From Murimonas intestini (GTDB lineage: Bacteria; Bacillota; Clostridia; Lachnospirales; Lachnospiraceae): DNA of 64,000 nucleotides. The position numbers and the translations under genes were made by a program. Below, in pieces: positions 35,572-43,602 of the stretch (its first letter is position 1; each line of letters starts with the position of its first letter). A model generated the notes under the pieces. The model did not search any database, had not been told where the DNA came from, and worked only from the letters and a program-made list of their open reading frames with translations. The DNA is taken from contig QGGY01000004.1 of NCBI GenBank assembly GCA_003148945.1, forward strand, positions 124,001 through 188,000. The letters run 5' to 3'.

Positions 35572-36465
35572 TTATGGGATGCACGGAGGTGTATACTTAT
35601 TTACCCATACCGGGTCTTCTTGGGCGGTATACTCATTGATCCGGCAGCCCATATAAAGATCATCAGAAAGTTCCAGGATTAATTTCTCTAATTCCAGCTT
35701 TTCCTTCCACTTATCCGGTATCTTATCATAGCCGCAGATTGCTCCTGCAATATTTCCTGCCACGGCGCCTGTTGAATCGCTGTCCCCACCATGGTTGACA
35801 GCTGCAATGACTGCCTTTGAAAAATCGTCCGGGTATCTCAGGCAGCAGTAGACGGCAATAGCAAGAGTCTCCTCAGCCACCCAGCCCTCTCCCAGCTCCC
35901 GTATATTCTCTATATCACTGCGGCTGTTGCCCGAAAAGTGCACAGCCTTATCAAGGACGTTATTCAGCCGCCGCAAATATGGCTCGCCGGGAAAAATGGA
36001 TGCCATTGTATCCTTTGCCTCTATCACTATATCCCGCAGGCTATCCCCATTTGTACATCCCCCTCTGAGTATCCTGCTGATCATGTGGACCAGAACTGCC
36101 GCTGAAATGTATCCCAGCGGATGCCCATGGGTGATGGCTGCCGCGCCGGCCCCGATCATGTCAGTCTCTTCTATGGGCTTTTCCCTGAAATACAGAGCCA
36201 CCGGGGCCACCCGCATGTGCCCTCTGGTAATACCAAACAGGATGCCGTTCGCCGTAAACAGCGACATCTGTGTGTCATCTGAGATCAGGGCTTTGCCCGA
36301 AAGGCTGTCACAAGTATACTCTTTGATACCCTCTTCCCCATATTTATCTATGATCTGCCTGTATCCCATAAATTCTACAGGATATCCCAATGCATCCCCC
36401 ACGGCTCCGCCGATCATGCATCCCCTTACCTTATCCTGTACTCTCTCACTTAACTTCTCTGCCAT
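35572..36465 (-). CDS. ADP-ribosylglycohydrolase family protein
   Basis: A 297-residue protein with the family metal-binding motifs: GCMIGGAVGDALGYPVEF at the N terminus, ISDDTQMSLFT near residue 62 and GGDSDSTGAVAGNIAGA near 227. Family members cleave ADP-ribose from proteins or act on small ADP-ribosyl compounds. It heads an operon with a YesM/YesN pair and sugar import genes, where such proteins recur without a known role. A 21-bp palindrome lies about 85 bases upstream. Confidence 0.88.
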   Translation of the reverse strand: MAEKLSERVQDKVRGCMIGGAVGDALGYPVEFMGYRQIIDKYGEEGIKEYTCDSLSGKALISDDTQMSLFTANGILFGITRGHMRVAPVALYFREKPIEETDMIGAGAAAITHGHPLGYISAAVLVHMISRILRGGCTNGDSLRDIVIEAKDTMASIFPGEPYLRRLNNVLDKAVHFSGNSRSDIENIRELGEGWVAEETLAIAVYCCLRYPDDFSKAVIAAVNHGGDSDSTGAVAGNIAGAICGYDKIPDKWKEKLELEKLILELSDDLYMGCRINEYTAQEDPVWVNKYTPPCIP

Positions 36466-36549
36466 TTTCAGCCCTCACCTTCATATGGATTCCTTATCCA
36501 GCCGGTCTATAATCTGTTTAGGTTCAATTCTGTTTGTTCAATCCACATA

Positions 36550-36570
36550 TTGAGTCCATATATGACTCAA
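36550..36570. promoter_or_regulatory. Candidate operator palindrome
   Basis: TTGAGTC-CATATAT-GACTCAA is a perfect inverted repeat with seven-base arms and a seven-base centre. It lies upstream of the ADP-ribosylglycohydrolase-like gene, the first gene of the operon. The form fits a dimeric regulator site; the arms are too short and the loop too AT-rich for a terminator. No regulator is assigned. Confidence 0.5.
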
Positions 36571-36677
36571 AATGACACGGCAGCTTTGCTTACTTTTATC
36601 CGGTTCCCGGAAAGTCTTGACCTCATGTCAGTCGGGAATATATGCCCGCCACTGCCGTTAAGCTTGTTTTTGGCGAT

Positions 36678-37082
36678 TCATCCCTCAACCTTTTCTTTTT
36701 CCTGAAGTCTTGGCAACAATCGTTTGATAGTTCTTAATGTGATTCCAGTAGCTTCTTGAAGCTGTTTTTGTGTTATTTTCGGATTACTCCGTATAGCATT
36801 TAGTACACTCTGCTCATCTTCCGACAGTAAAGCAGAAAGATTAGTCGCATCAGTCGCATGATTAGTCGCATCAGTCGCACTTTTAGTTTCTAAACCGATC
36901 CCCATATCAAAAGAGTATCTATCATCCAACAGCACTACAATACGAAATACATCGCCTTCCTGGAATACCGGGTCTTTTCCAGAATATTTCTGAAAAAGGA
37001 TGCAAGCACCGTTACAGACAATATGTAATGACCCCCAATTGTAGCTACGTGGTTTTACCGGTATACTATGAGTTGGAAAACA
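36678..37082 (-). pseudogene. C-terminal remnant of an AlbA_2-type ATP-binding regulator
   Basis: The frame is open on the minus strand from about 37082 to the stop at 36678 but has no start codon with a ribosome site. Its middle reads QKYSGKDPVFQEGDVFRIVV, which is the usual end of the catalytic half of AlbA_2 (formerly divergent AAA_4) proteins. A winged helix follows (ITQKQLQEATGITLRTIKRLL). A normal family member is about 400-500 residues, so at least 300 are missing. IS110 sequence starts where the gene is broken. Confidence 0.7.
36839..36880. repeat. Two tandem 21-bp units inside the AlbA_2 remnant
   Basis: GATTAGTCGCATCAGTCGCAT is repeated once with a single change. On the coding strand it encodes the linker ATDATNHATDATN between the catalytic and winged-helix parts. 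Linker repeats of this kind recur in the family; two units are too few for a CRISPR array. Confidence 0.8.
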
Positions 37083-37125
37083 TCAAAGGTAACAGGAATT
37101 ACCGCGTTCAAAAGGAGGTCATCAA

Positions 37126-37188
37126 ATGAATTATAGCACAGTTTACATAGGAATGGATGTACATAAAGAAAGTTTTTCTCTCTGCTGA
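37126..37188 (+). pseudogene. IS110-family transposase, N-terminal remnant
   Basis: A perfect AAGGAGG is followed after seven bases by ATG 37126. The product reads MNYSTVYIGMDVHKESFSLC and then meets TGA. GMDVHKESF is the start of the RuvC-like DEDD domain of IS110 transposases and includes the first catalytic Asp. The normal protein is about 340-420 residues, so only the first 5 percent is left. Element A6 begins 11 bases beyond the stop. The upstream 37020-37125 region is likely the insertion sequence's left non-coding end, which in intact IS110 elements encodes the bridge RNA. Confidence 0.75.
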
Positions 37189-37198
37189 TACACATATG

Positions 37199-37242
37199 GT
37201 TACCGTTCACACGTCACCGTCCCACGACGTGTGAATAGCAAC
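37199..37242 (+). repeat. Short palindromic element A6 against the IS110 remnant
   Basis: A 44-bp copy: GTTACCGTTCACACGTC and GACGTGTGAATAGCAAC pair with three mismatches around ACCGTCCCAC. It matches the left module of A3 and A4. No target duplication is visible (CACATATG left, AAGGCGGC right), so one side was probably lost together with the rest of the transposase gene. Confidence 0.75.
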
Positions 37243-37272
37243 AAGGCGGCCTCTTGATACCCTGCCCTGGCT

Positions 37273-38241
37273 TTACCTCTGGAATATGTTTACTTTTACC
37301 TGGTACTCAGCTTTTCCGCCCGGCTCCAGGAATTTCAGCATCCCTGTCTTTCGCATGATGTCACGCCCGTCAGGATAACAGTTTCCGCATTCCAGGCCAA
37401 GCACATAATCCCGGATGCCCATCATTTTCCATTCTACAAATCCGTCCAGTTTTTCTGCATCAAAGGCAATCTCCAGTCCACAGCCCAGCTTCGGCTGATA
37501 AATAGATGCCCTGCCATCGGCATCCTTAAATTTGTGATAATAGCATCTCTCCACATAGCCTGCCTGGGGTTTTTCCATCTTAAGGCAGTTTTCTATATCC
37601 CCGGCGGCATGTCCGTCCCGCGGCACTATTGATTCTGCCGGTATTACCACCTCACTGTCCTCGTCCAGCAGCGGATAGCCCATATTCATATGATACAGGA
37701 TCTCTATCGGTTCTTTTCGCGCCCCGGTGTTTTCTATGGTGTCTGTAATAACAAAGCTGTTTTCTTCAAGGCTGATGCGCAGTTCCCTGTTCAGGCGCAG
37801 TTTTCTGCCAAAAATCACCTCATCTTCCACAACTGCCTTTATTACCAGGCAGCCCTCCTCCCTGGTCCAATATGAGTGCCCGGCCGGTGTATTGCCAATG
37901 GAACCATGCAGAGGCAGCTCCTCCCCTTCATCCACGCAGGGAGTACCGACAGCCTGCAGGCCGCAGGTTGTCAAAAAACCGGCTGTAAAAGAATTCAGCC
38001 AGTTACTGCCAACAGAATCATAATATGCAGGAGCTACATAGCCGCACGGGGAAAAATAGCTCATATTGATTCCCTGGAAACGAAGGCGTGATATATCTGC
38101 TGCCCTGTCCAAAGACACTGTCAGTTCCAGTCCTTTTCCATTATTCACCTCAAGAAGGCGCATCCCATCGCCTCTGCCCCCTGACAGGCGGTGTTCCTCT
38201 ATTCCATAAAGCTGTGACTCATTTCCTATATAGGGGTTCAT
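37273..38241 (-). CDS. DUF4432 aldose-epimerase-like protein
   Basis: A 322-residue protein of the DUF4432 group within the galactose mutarotase-like fold. The pattern runs from GRGDGMRLLEVNNGKGLELTV through SPCGYVAPAYYD, LTTCGLQAVGTP, LHGSIGNTPA and LYHMNMGYPLLDE to VLGLECGNCYPDGRD. Such proteins probably interconvert sugar anomers before isomerisation. It is the last gene of a four-gene operon, 13 bases after the kinase, whose isomerase would benefit from a supply of the right anomer. Confidence 0.82.
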   Translation of the reverse strand: MNPYIGNESQLYGIEEHRLSGGRGDGMRLLEVNNGKGLELTVSLDRAADISRLRFQGINMSYFSPCGYVAPAYYDSVGSNWLNSFTAGFLTTCGLQAVGTPCVDEGEELPLHGSIGNTPAGHSYWTREEGCLVIKAVVEDEVIFGRKLRLNRELRISLEENSFVITDTIENTGARKEPIEILYHMNMGYPLLDEDSEVVIPAESIVPRDGHAAGDIENCLKMEKPQAGYVERCYYHKFKDADGRASIYQPKLGCGLEIAFDAEKLDGFVEWKMMGIRDYVLGLECGNCYPDGRDIMRKTGMLKFLEPGGKAEYQVKVNIFQR

Positions 38242-38254
38242 GTTTTTCCTCCCT

Positions 38255-39739
38255 TCACATTAATGGCCGTACCGCATGGTAGACATCGCGGTAACGTCTG
38301 TATACTTTTTCATATTTTTCATGCATTTTGGCCCTTGGAAGGTATACTTCCTTTTTTACCACCATTTTCTCTGCTGCATCCTTAAGACTTTTGAAACAGC
38401 CCGTGACGATCCCCGTCAGCATGGCGCTTCCTACGGTGCCTGCATCCATCGTCTCCAGAGTTGTAATCGGGATATTCAGCATGTCCGCCTTCATCTGTGT
38501 CCATTCTGCCGATCTGGCGCCGCCCCCGGCTGCATGCAGCATTTTAAAATCCACACAGGATTTTTTAAGGTATTCCATATTGACCATCATCTCGTAGCCT
38601 ACGCCCTCCATGCAGGCACGGTAGATCTCCGCCGCGGAGGTATCTGCTGTCAGCCCAAGAATGGCTCCTTTGGAACTAGTATCCATGTATGGTGTGGCTG
38701 CCCCGGCAAAATGAGGAAGGACCAGTATACCTGTAGGGCTTTCTGCCTGCCGCTCCAGATAGGTGTTTGCTGAAATTCCCTCTTTTTCTGCCAGTTCTTT
38801 TTCCTTCTTGGCAATTGTATCCACGCACCATTGGATCAGCGCGCCGCCAGTATAGGAAAAAGCATAACATACATATTTTCCGGGCACGACATAGGGTACC
38901 ACTGCATAATTGCCTGCACTCATGGTTTCAATCTCCGGAAGGCCATCACATATAGGTGTGATACACTCTACAGTCCCAGCCCCTTCCACAGCTATATCTG
39001 GATCAAATACACCCGCACCCACTGCCGCAGCGACCTGGTCATGGCTGATACTGACAATTACAGTATCCCCGGACAGACCCACAGCTGCCGCAATTTCTGA
39101 TCTAATACTTCCCGCACTTGTCCCTGCAGGCACTGTATCAGACAGCAGGGATCTGTCAATTTCCGCTGCCCTTAAAATCTCATCGCTCCATCTCAGATGC
39201 CGGATATCAAAAGCCATGGTGCGGCTTGCAAGAGAATAATCAATCTGGGCTCTGCCCGTGAGATGAAATACAACAAAATCCTCAATTAAAAACAGGTGGG
39301 AACCCTTAGCGTATATTTCCGGCTCGTGCCGTTTCAGCCACATCATTTTAGAAACACTGTACATCTCATGAGGGTTGACCCCGGTGATGGCGGCGATCCG
39401 CTTTTCCCCTAACTTTTCTTTCAGCTCTTTGCACTCCTTCGCTCCTCTCGGATCCGTATAAAGCATAGCCGGATACAGAGGGCTGCCCTTTTCATCTGTC
39501 AGGACAAATGTCTCACCAAAGCTGGTCACACCAATGCCGGCAATATCAGGATGCAGGCTGCCCATTTCCTTCATGACCTTTTTCACACCTTTGAGGATAC
39601 CGGCGGCATCGATCTCGTGGCCACTGACCTTTCTGGTTACCGGATAATCACAGTACGCTTTATCTAAATAATTTCCGTTCTCATCAAAAACTGTAAGTTT
39701 ACATCCTGTTGTGCCAATATCCAGCCCTGCAATTTTCAT
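38255..39739 (-). CDS. FGGY-family sugar kinase
   Basis: A 494-residue kinase. The N-terminal domain begins MKIAGLDIGTTGCKLTVFDE (ATP phosphate loop), and sugar-binding residues follow around GVTSFGETFVL and YTDPRG. The C-terminal domain has HAAGGGARSAEWTQMKADML, the second FGGY signature region. AGGAGG lies ten bases before ATG 39739. It follows the isomerase gene after 90 bases that hold a long hairpin. Together with isomerase and aldolase it should phosphorylate a ketose at C1; xylulose- or fuculose-type substrates are both possible. Confidence 0.88.
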   Translation of the reverse strand: MKIAGLDIGTTGCKLTVFDENGNYLDKAYCDYPVTRKVSGHEIDAAGILKGVKKVMKEMGSLHPDIAGIGVTSFGETFVLTDEKGSPLYPAMLYTDPRGAKECKELKEKLGEKRIAAITGVNPHEMYSVSKMMWLKRHEPEIYAKGSHLFLIEDFVVFHLTGRAQIDYSLASRTMAFDIRHLRWSDEILRAAEIDRSLLSDTVPAGTSAGSIRSEIAAAVGLSGDTVIVSISHDQVAAAVGAGVFDPDIAVEGAGTVECITPICDGLPEIETMSAGNYAVVPYVVPGKYVCYAFSYTGGALIQWCVDTIAKKEKELAEKEGISANTYLERQAESPTGILVLPHFAGAATPYMDTSSKGAILGLTADTSAAEIYRACMEGVGYEMMVNMEYLKKSCVDFKMLHAAGGGARSAEWTQMKADMLNIPITTLETMDAGTVGSAMLTGIVTGCFKSLKDAAEKMVVKKEVYLPRAKMHEKYEKVYRRYRDVYHAVRPLM

Positions 39740-39768
39740 TATTGTCCATACCTCCTTTTGACCTGCCT

Positions 39769-39810
39769 TTTTAAAAATGGCAACATACGAAAGTACGTCA
39801 CCATTTTAAA
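39769..39810 (-). other. Long intercistronic hairpin between isomerase and kinase genes
   Basis: In the minus-strand transcript TTTAAAATGGTGACGTAC pairs with GTATGTTGCCATTTTTAAA around a TTTC tetraloop, allowing G-U pairs and one unpaired T; it is followed by a few Ts and As. It splits an otherwise tight operon. It could be a partial terminator, an RNA processing site or a stabiliser that sets the isomerase to kinase ratio. Confidence 0.6.
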
Positions 39811-39829
39811 GGTTAATTAAAACAAAATG

Positions 39830-41236
39830 TCAGCCATCAATATCAACCCACTCATAATTCAGATATGTAGTAAATGCCTCTTTCAGAATTTCCTTCATAT
39901 GGCCTTCTCCAATTGCGGTGTGATGCTTAAATCCTCCTCTTGTAAGCCTGACCAGCTTGTTCTGCAGGTCTGTAATCTTCGCAACGCCGCCGCACCCAAA
40001 GAACGCATCCTCTATGATATCGTCTGTAAATTCTGCTTCACTTGCATAGACAAAAATTTTTCCATCCTTTGTCTGGCAGTTGGAGATAGTGACATCCATA
40101 GGTTTGATTCGTCCTTCGTTGCTTCCCCAGCCTGAGCCCGGATCACCCTTATCAAACATTTTATGATTCGTCACCGTTCCTCTGCCAGCCATCAGGGACT
40201 GTGCCACCGGCCCGCAGTGGAACAGTATGACCTTGTCCTCTTCATCACCGTAATTGTTGTTCCAGTCCAGTACAGCAGTTGGAATTTCGCTTGCCAGGTT
40301 CATGGCCCGCATTACAATTGCCGAACACAAATCAATCTCACAGGATGCAACAATGCCCCTGTCGTTTAATTCGCTTAAAAGTACACATGGACATACACGC
40401 AAATATGTTTCCATCTCATTCCAGCATCTTAAGGTAATGGCATCAAGCTGGTATCCATCAATATACTCGTCAATAACAACTGAAATCTTGGCCAAAGTGA
40501 ATTTGTTCTCTCTGGGAACAAGTGAAAAATCTGTATAATTTTCCAGCCTTTCTGCCTTTGCCAGGACAGCCGGGTCATCATCTTGTTTTGCCTTTACTTT
40601 TTCAAACAATTCGGACAGATCAAAAGATTCTACTGTAATCCCATATTTCTGCATGGCGATCTCATCAAAGCGCACTGTCTTAAATGCGGTAGTCCTGGCT
40701 CCGATGCACCCGATGGAAAATCTTTTCATCCCGTTTACCACACGGCAGACAGCTGCAAAATCCCTCAGATTTTCAGCAAATTTCGGTGACAGCGGATGCA
40801 CGACATGCGGCTTTAGTACAGTAAACGGTACTCCATACTGGGTAAACACATCTGTCACAGAAAACTTACCGCAGAAGGCGTCACGCCTGTGATTAAAATC
40901 CATTTTACCGATCTCATCCGGATATGCCTGTAGCAGGACCGGCACGTTTGCATCTTTCAAGGCCTCAATAGCTCCGTTTTCGTCTGCAAAAATAGGCATG
41001 GAGAAGATCACGCCGTCATAATCTCCGTCATGCTCCTTCAGCCACTGTGCATACAATTTCCCTTCTGCACGTGTCTCAACCCCGCCGTAGCGGGTCGCAT
41101 TTTCATCCATAATAATATAATCATATCCTGCTTCTGTTACTGCCTTTACCATGTCCGCGCGGGCCCCGTAGATCAATTCTCCCGGCATAAAGCCGCGGTT
41201 ACAGAAACACAGCGCAAATGTCATTTTTTTACCCAT
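39830..41236 (-). CDS. L-fucose/L-arabinose isomerase family protein
   Basis: A 468-residue sugar isomerase of the FucI/AraA superfamily, not closely similar to the FucI at 162-1955. Likely metal and catalytic residues are Glu300 and Asp302 (ASCEIDLCS), Asp324 (VLDWNNNY), His340 (ILFHCGP) and His438-His439 (GGFKHHTAIGEGH). AGGAGG precedes ATG 41236. It lies 15 bases after the aldolase gene. It should convert an aldose into the ketose used by the FGGY kinase. I cannot tell which sugar; the family includes enzymes for arabinose, fucose and modified hexoses. Confidence 0.82.
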   Translation of the reverse strand: MGKKMTFALCFCNRGFMPGELIYGARADMVKAVTEAGYDYIIMDENATRYGGVETRAEGKLYAQWLKEHDGDYDGVIFSMPIFADENGAIEALKDANVPVLLQAYPDEIGKMDFNHRRDAFCGKFSVTDVFTQYGVPFTVLKPHVVHPLSPKFAENLRDFAAVCRVVNGMKRFSIGCIGARTTAFKTVRFDEIAMQKYGITVESFDLSELFEKVKAKQDDDPAVLAKAERLENYTDFSLVPRENKFTLAKISVVIDEYIDGYQLDAITLRCWNEMETYLRVCPCVLLSELNDRGIVASCEIDLCSAIVMRAMNLASEIPTAVLDWNNNYGDEEDKVILFHCGPVAQSLMAGRGTVTNHKMFDKGDPGSGWGSNEGRIKPMDVTISNCQTKDGKIFVYASEAEFTDDIIEDAFFGCGGVAKITDLQNKLVRLTRGGFKHHTAIGEGHMKEILKEAFTTYLNYEWVDIDG

Positions 41237-41251
41237 AATAAATACCTCCTG

Positions 41252-42178
41252 CTATTTTAGATCACTGAAAATTTTCAGGGCATCAAGTACGTTCTTCTTC
41301 ATCGCTTCCATGCCCCATTTTACAATATCATGGTAGTACACCGGCTGCTGTTCATTTTTCGCCACTAATGCATAATACATGATGTACTCCTTATTCCCCT
41401 GCCTTATTTCCTGTGCATTCATATGAAACTGCTTCTCAATCTTCTGCCCGCCGGCCTTTGCCATATAAGTGTAATAATTAATCTTGCGGATTCCCTTTTT
41501 GATCACAGTCCGGTAATCTTCTTCACTGACTCCGCTTCCGCCGTGCATCACCAGAGGGACGTGGACTCGTTTCTTTACTTCATCCAGTACCTGCATGTCC
41601 AGTTTTGGTTTTGTCAGATACAAGCCGTGGGCTGTGCCAAAGGAACATGCCAGGGCATCTATCCCTGTTTCCCTTACAAACCGGCAGGCGTCCTCCGGAT
41701 CCGTGTATACCTGCTTTGGGTCGTCCTCTCCTGTCTTTGAAGGACTGTAGCCAAGTTCACGTTTGCCCAGTGTACCGATTTCCGCCTCTATGGATGCTCC
41801 CAGTTTATGTGCCATAGCTGCGGCGATCGAGGTATTTGCCACATTCTCTTCATATGGCAGGGCAGAACCGTCATACATGACAGAGGTAAATCCAAGTTCC
41901 AGGGCCTTGTTCAGATAACTGAGGCTTTCCCCGTGATCCAGGTGCACACATACCGGAACCTTTGAATCCCTTGCACACTGAAGCATCACTTTGCCAATTA
42001 CGTGAATCGGGCTCAATGTCTCATGTACTTCAGCGTGCATGATGATCACCGGTACATCCAGCTCCTCCGCCGCGCCGATAACAGCCTGGATGCTTTCCAG
42101 ATTTGGCGTATTAAAGGATCCCACAGCTATCTTTCTTGCTTCTGCAATTTTTAAAATCTGTTCCAGGTTTACTAACAT
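41252..42178 (-). CDS. Class II ketose-bisphosphate aldolase
   Basis: A 308-residue zinc aldolase of the FbaA/GatY/KbaY group. HLDHGESLSYLNKALELGFTSVMYDGS, quoted only in part here, has the metal ligands. IEAEIGTLGKRE and ACSFGTAHGLYL follow, then VMHGGSGVSEEDYRTVIKKGIRKINYYT. It begins the four-gene operon, opposite the PocR-AraC gene. As it sits with a kinase that probably makes a ketose-1-phosphate, it may cleave that monophosphate or an atypical bisphosphate rather than fructose-1,6-bisphosphate. The extra C-terminal 30 residues are longer than in FbaA. Confidence 0.9.
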   Translation of the reverse strand: MLVNLEQILKIAEARKIAVGSFNTPNLESIQAVIGAAEELDVPVIIMHAEVHETLSPIHVIGKVMLQCARDSKVPVCVHLDHGESLSYLNKALELGFTSVMYDGSALPYEENVANTSIAAAMAHKLGASIEAEIGTLGKRELGYSPSKTGEDDPKQVYTDPEDACRFVRETGIDALACSFGTAHGLYLTKPKLDMQVLDEVKKRVHVPLVMHGGSGVSEEDYRTVIKKGIRKINYYTYMAKAGGQKIEKQFHMNAQEIRQGNKEYIMYYALVAKNEQQPVYYHDIVKWGMEAMKKNVLDALKIFSDLK

Positions 42179-42340
42179 CGTTCTCCTCCTGTTCTTTACT
42201 GCTATTTACTGCTTTTTTTGTTTCTTCTTTTTATTATAAATTTTTCATGTTGTAAGGAATAGTCAATTGCATCTTAAAAACTGTAAAATCGTCCAAATAT
42301 ATTTTTTATATGTTATACTGTAATTTATCAGCAGAACATT

Positions 42341-42367
42341 GTGACTGTGAAGGTACTGCACAGTTAC
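42341..42367 (+). repeat. Minimal palindromic element B4 in the PocR-AraC leader
   Basis: GTGACTGTG and CACAGTTAC form a nine-base-pair stem around AAGGTACTG, 27 bp in all. The same sequence is the first module of element B1 (on the other strand). It is flanked by AGAACATT (42333-42340) and AGAATATT (42368-42375), a 7 of 8 match. It lies between the probable promoter (TATACT 42314-42319) and the start codon at 42397, so it would be in the mRNA leader. Confidence 0.65.
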
Positions 42368-42396
42368 AGAATATTTAAATCTGGGGGAATCTGTCC

Positions 42397-43218
42397 ATGA
42401 GACTGGAATTTAATGAAGAGCATCTTTTAAAACTGATGAAAGACTTTTATATATTAACAAATATCCGCATTGTCCTGTTTGACGATGAATTCAGGGAAGT
42501 CCTGTCTTATCCATATACGGACTGTCCTTTCTGTAAAATGATGAAGCAGCATCCCGCTGCCGGCGCCCTCTGTAAGGAAAGCGATACTCATTCCTTCCGG
42601 CAGAGCCGTGCAGATAAACAGCTTCTGATCTACCACTGTCATGCAGGCCTTATAGAAGCCACCATTCCTCTGGTGGACAATCACGCTGTCATTGGATATC
42701 TGATGTTCGGCCAGATTTCCGATGCAGAGTCGCTCCATGACCTGGAACAGATGCTTCTCGGTGTGCTTAAAAAACATCAGCTCCCGGCAGTAAAAGACTG
42801 CTGCAGGGATATTCCTTTAAAAACAAATGAAGAAATCGAGGCTGCCGCGAAGATCATGGAGGCCTGTACCTTTTACGTATTATATGATGAAGCAATCGCT
42901 CTGCGGCGTCAGAATTTCGTCAATAATCTGCAGACCTATCTCCGCTCACATCTGCAGGAAAACCTTACCGCAGAGGCCATTGCCGACAGCCTGAATATCA
43001 GCCGCAGCAAGCTGTATCTGGCCTGTGATAAAAATCTCGGAATGGGGATCGCAGAATATGTCAGGCTCCTGCGCATTGATGAGGCAAGACGGCTATTAAA
43101 GGAAACTGATTACAGCATAACCCGGATAGCCAATATGACAGGCTTTGCAGATTATAATTATTTCTGCCGTGTCTTTAAAAAAATGACAGGTGTTTCCGCG
43201 AAAAAATACAGGTCTTAA
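42397..43218 (+). CDS. AraC-family regulator with PocR sensor domain
   Basis: A 273-residue regulator. The first 160 residues form a PocR domain (PF10114), with Cys-rich motif YTDCPFCKMMKQHPAAGALC and a later IYHCHAGLIEATIPL. The last 100 are an AraC helix-turn-helix pair (NLTAEAIADSLNISRSKLYL and RIANMTGFADYNYFCRVFKK). PocR domains bind small diols or related metabolites. It is divergent from the isomerase-kinase-aldolase operon and most likely switches it on. A 27-bp hairpin element sits in its leader. Confidence 0.88.
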   Translation: MRLEFNEEHLLKLMKDFYILTNIRIVLFDDEFREVLSYPYTDCPFCKMMKQHPAAGALCKESDTHSFRQSRADKQLLIYHCHAGLIEATIPLVDNHAVIGYLMFGQISDAESLHDLEQMLLGVLKKHQLPAVKDCCRDIPLKTNEEIEAAAKIMEACTFYVLYDEAIALRRQNFVNNLQTYLRSHLQENLTAEAIADSLNISRSKLYLACDKNLGMGIAEYVRLLRIDEARRLLKETDYSITRIANMTGFADYNYFCRVFKKMTGVSAKKYRS

Positions 43219-43280
43219 GAATCGGCACTGTTTCAAGGACAGCCGCACGATCATTCTTCCCGGCATGTGGCTGCCACCGT

Positions 43281-43592
43281 ATGTGCAACCTCAGACGAGC
43301 CGAAAGATGTGCTTATGGAAAAGCTGCACCGGAGAATCGTATTATTCGTTCTGTCACCCGTAAGGTGACAGATAAAGTGACAGAAAAAGTAACAGATAAT
43401 TTGGATGAAAAATCCATTCATATTTTGGCTCTTATTTCCGAAGACCCTGCATATACTTCTACGGCGATGGCTGAAAAATTATTGGTGAGCAGAAAAACTG
43501 TATCACAACGATTGAAAGAATTGAAGGAAAAAGGTATTATCGAACGCATTGGCTCTGATAGAAAAGGCTATTGGAAGATAAACAACGAATAA
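43281..43592 (+). pseudogene. C-terminal remnant of a second AlbA_2-type regulator
   Basis: A 103-codon frame whose last 80 codons are the tail of an AlbA_2-type protein. A linker of four-residue repeats (VTRKVTDKVTEKVTDN) is followed by a winged helix (TSTAMAEKLLVSRKTVSQRL). The first 25 codons have no family likeness and no ribosome site, so the start is accidental. It is a different gene from the remnant at 36678. Together with the permease fragment next door it marks a deletion scar. Confidence 0.65.
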
Positions 43593-43602
43593 CATGCGAC
43601 AA

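Noticed and set aside
36839-36880. Direct repeats as a CRISPR-like array
   Set aside because: Only two 21-bp units with no spacers, and they encode a protein linker.
37199-37242. Target-site duplication for element A6
   Set aside because: The flanks CACATATG and AAGGCGGC do not match; one side was probably deleted.
37273-42178. Sulfoquinovose degradation operon
   Set aside because: An isomerase with an aldolase suggested it, but the kinase is of the FGGY type, not the PfkB type of the sulfo-glycolytic route, and no sulfo-sugar exporter or reductase is present.
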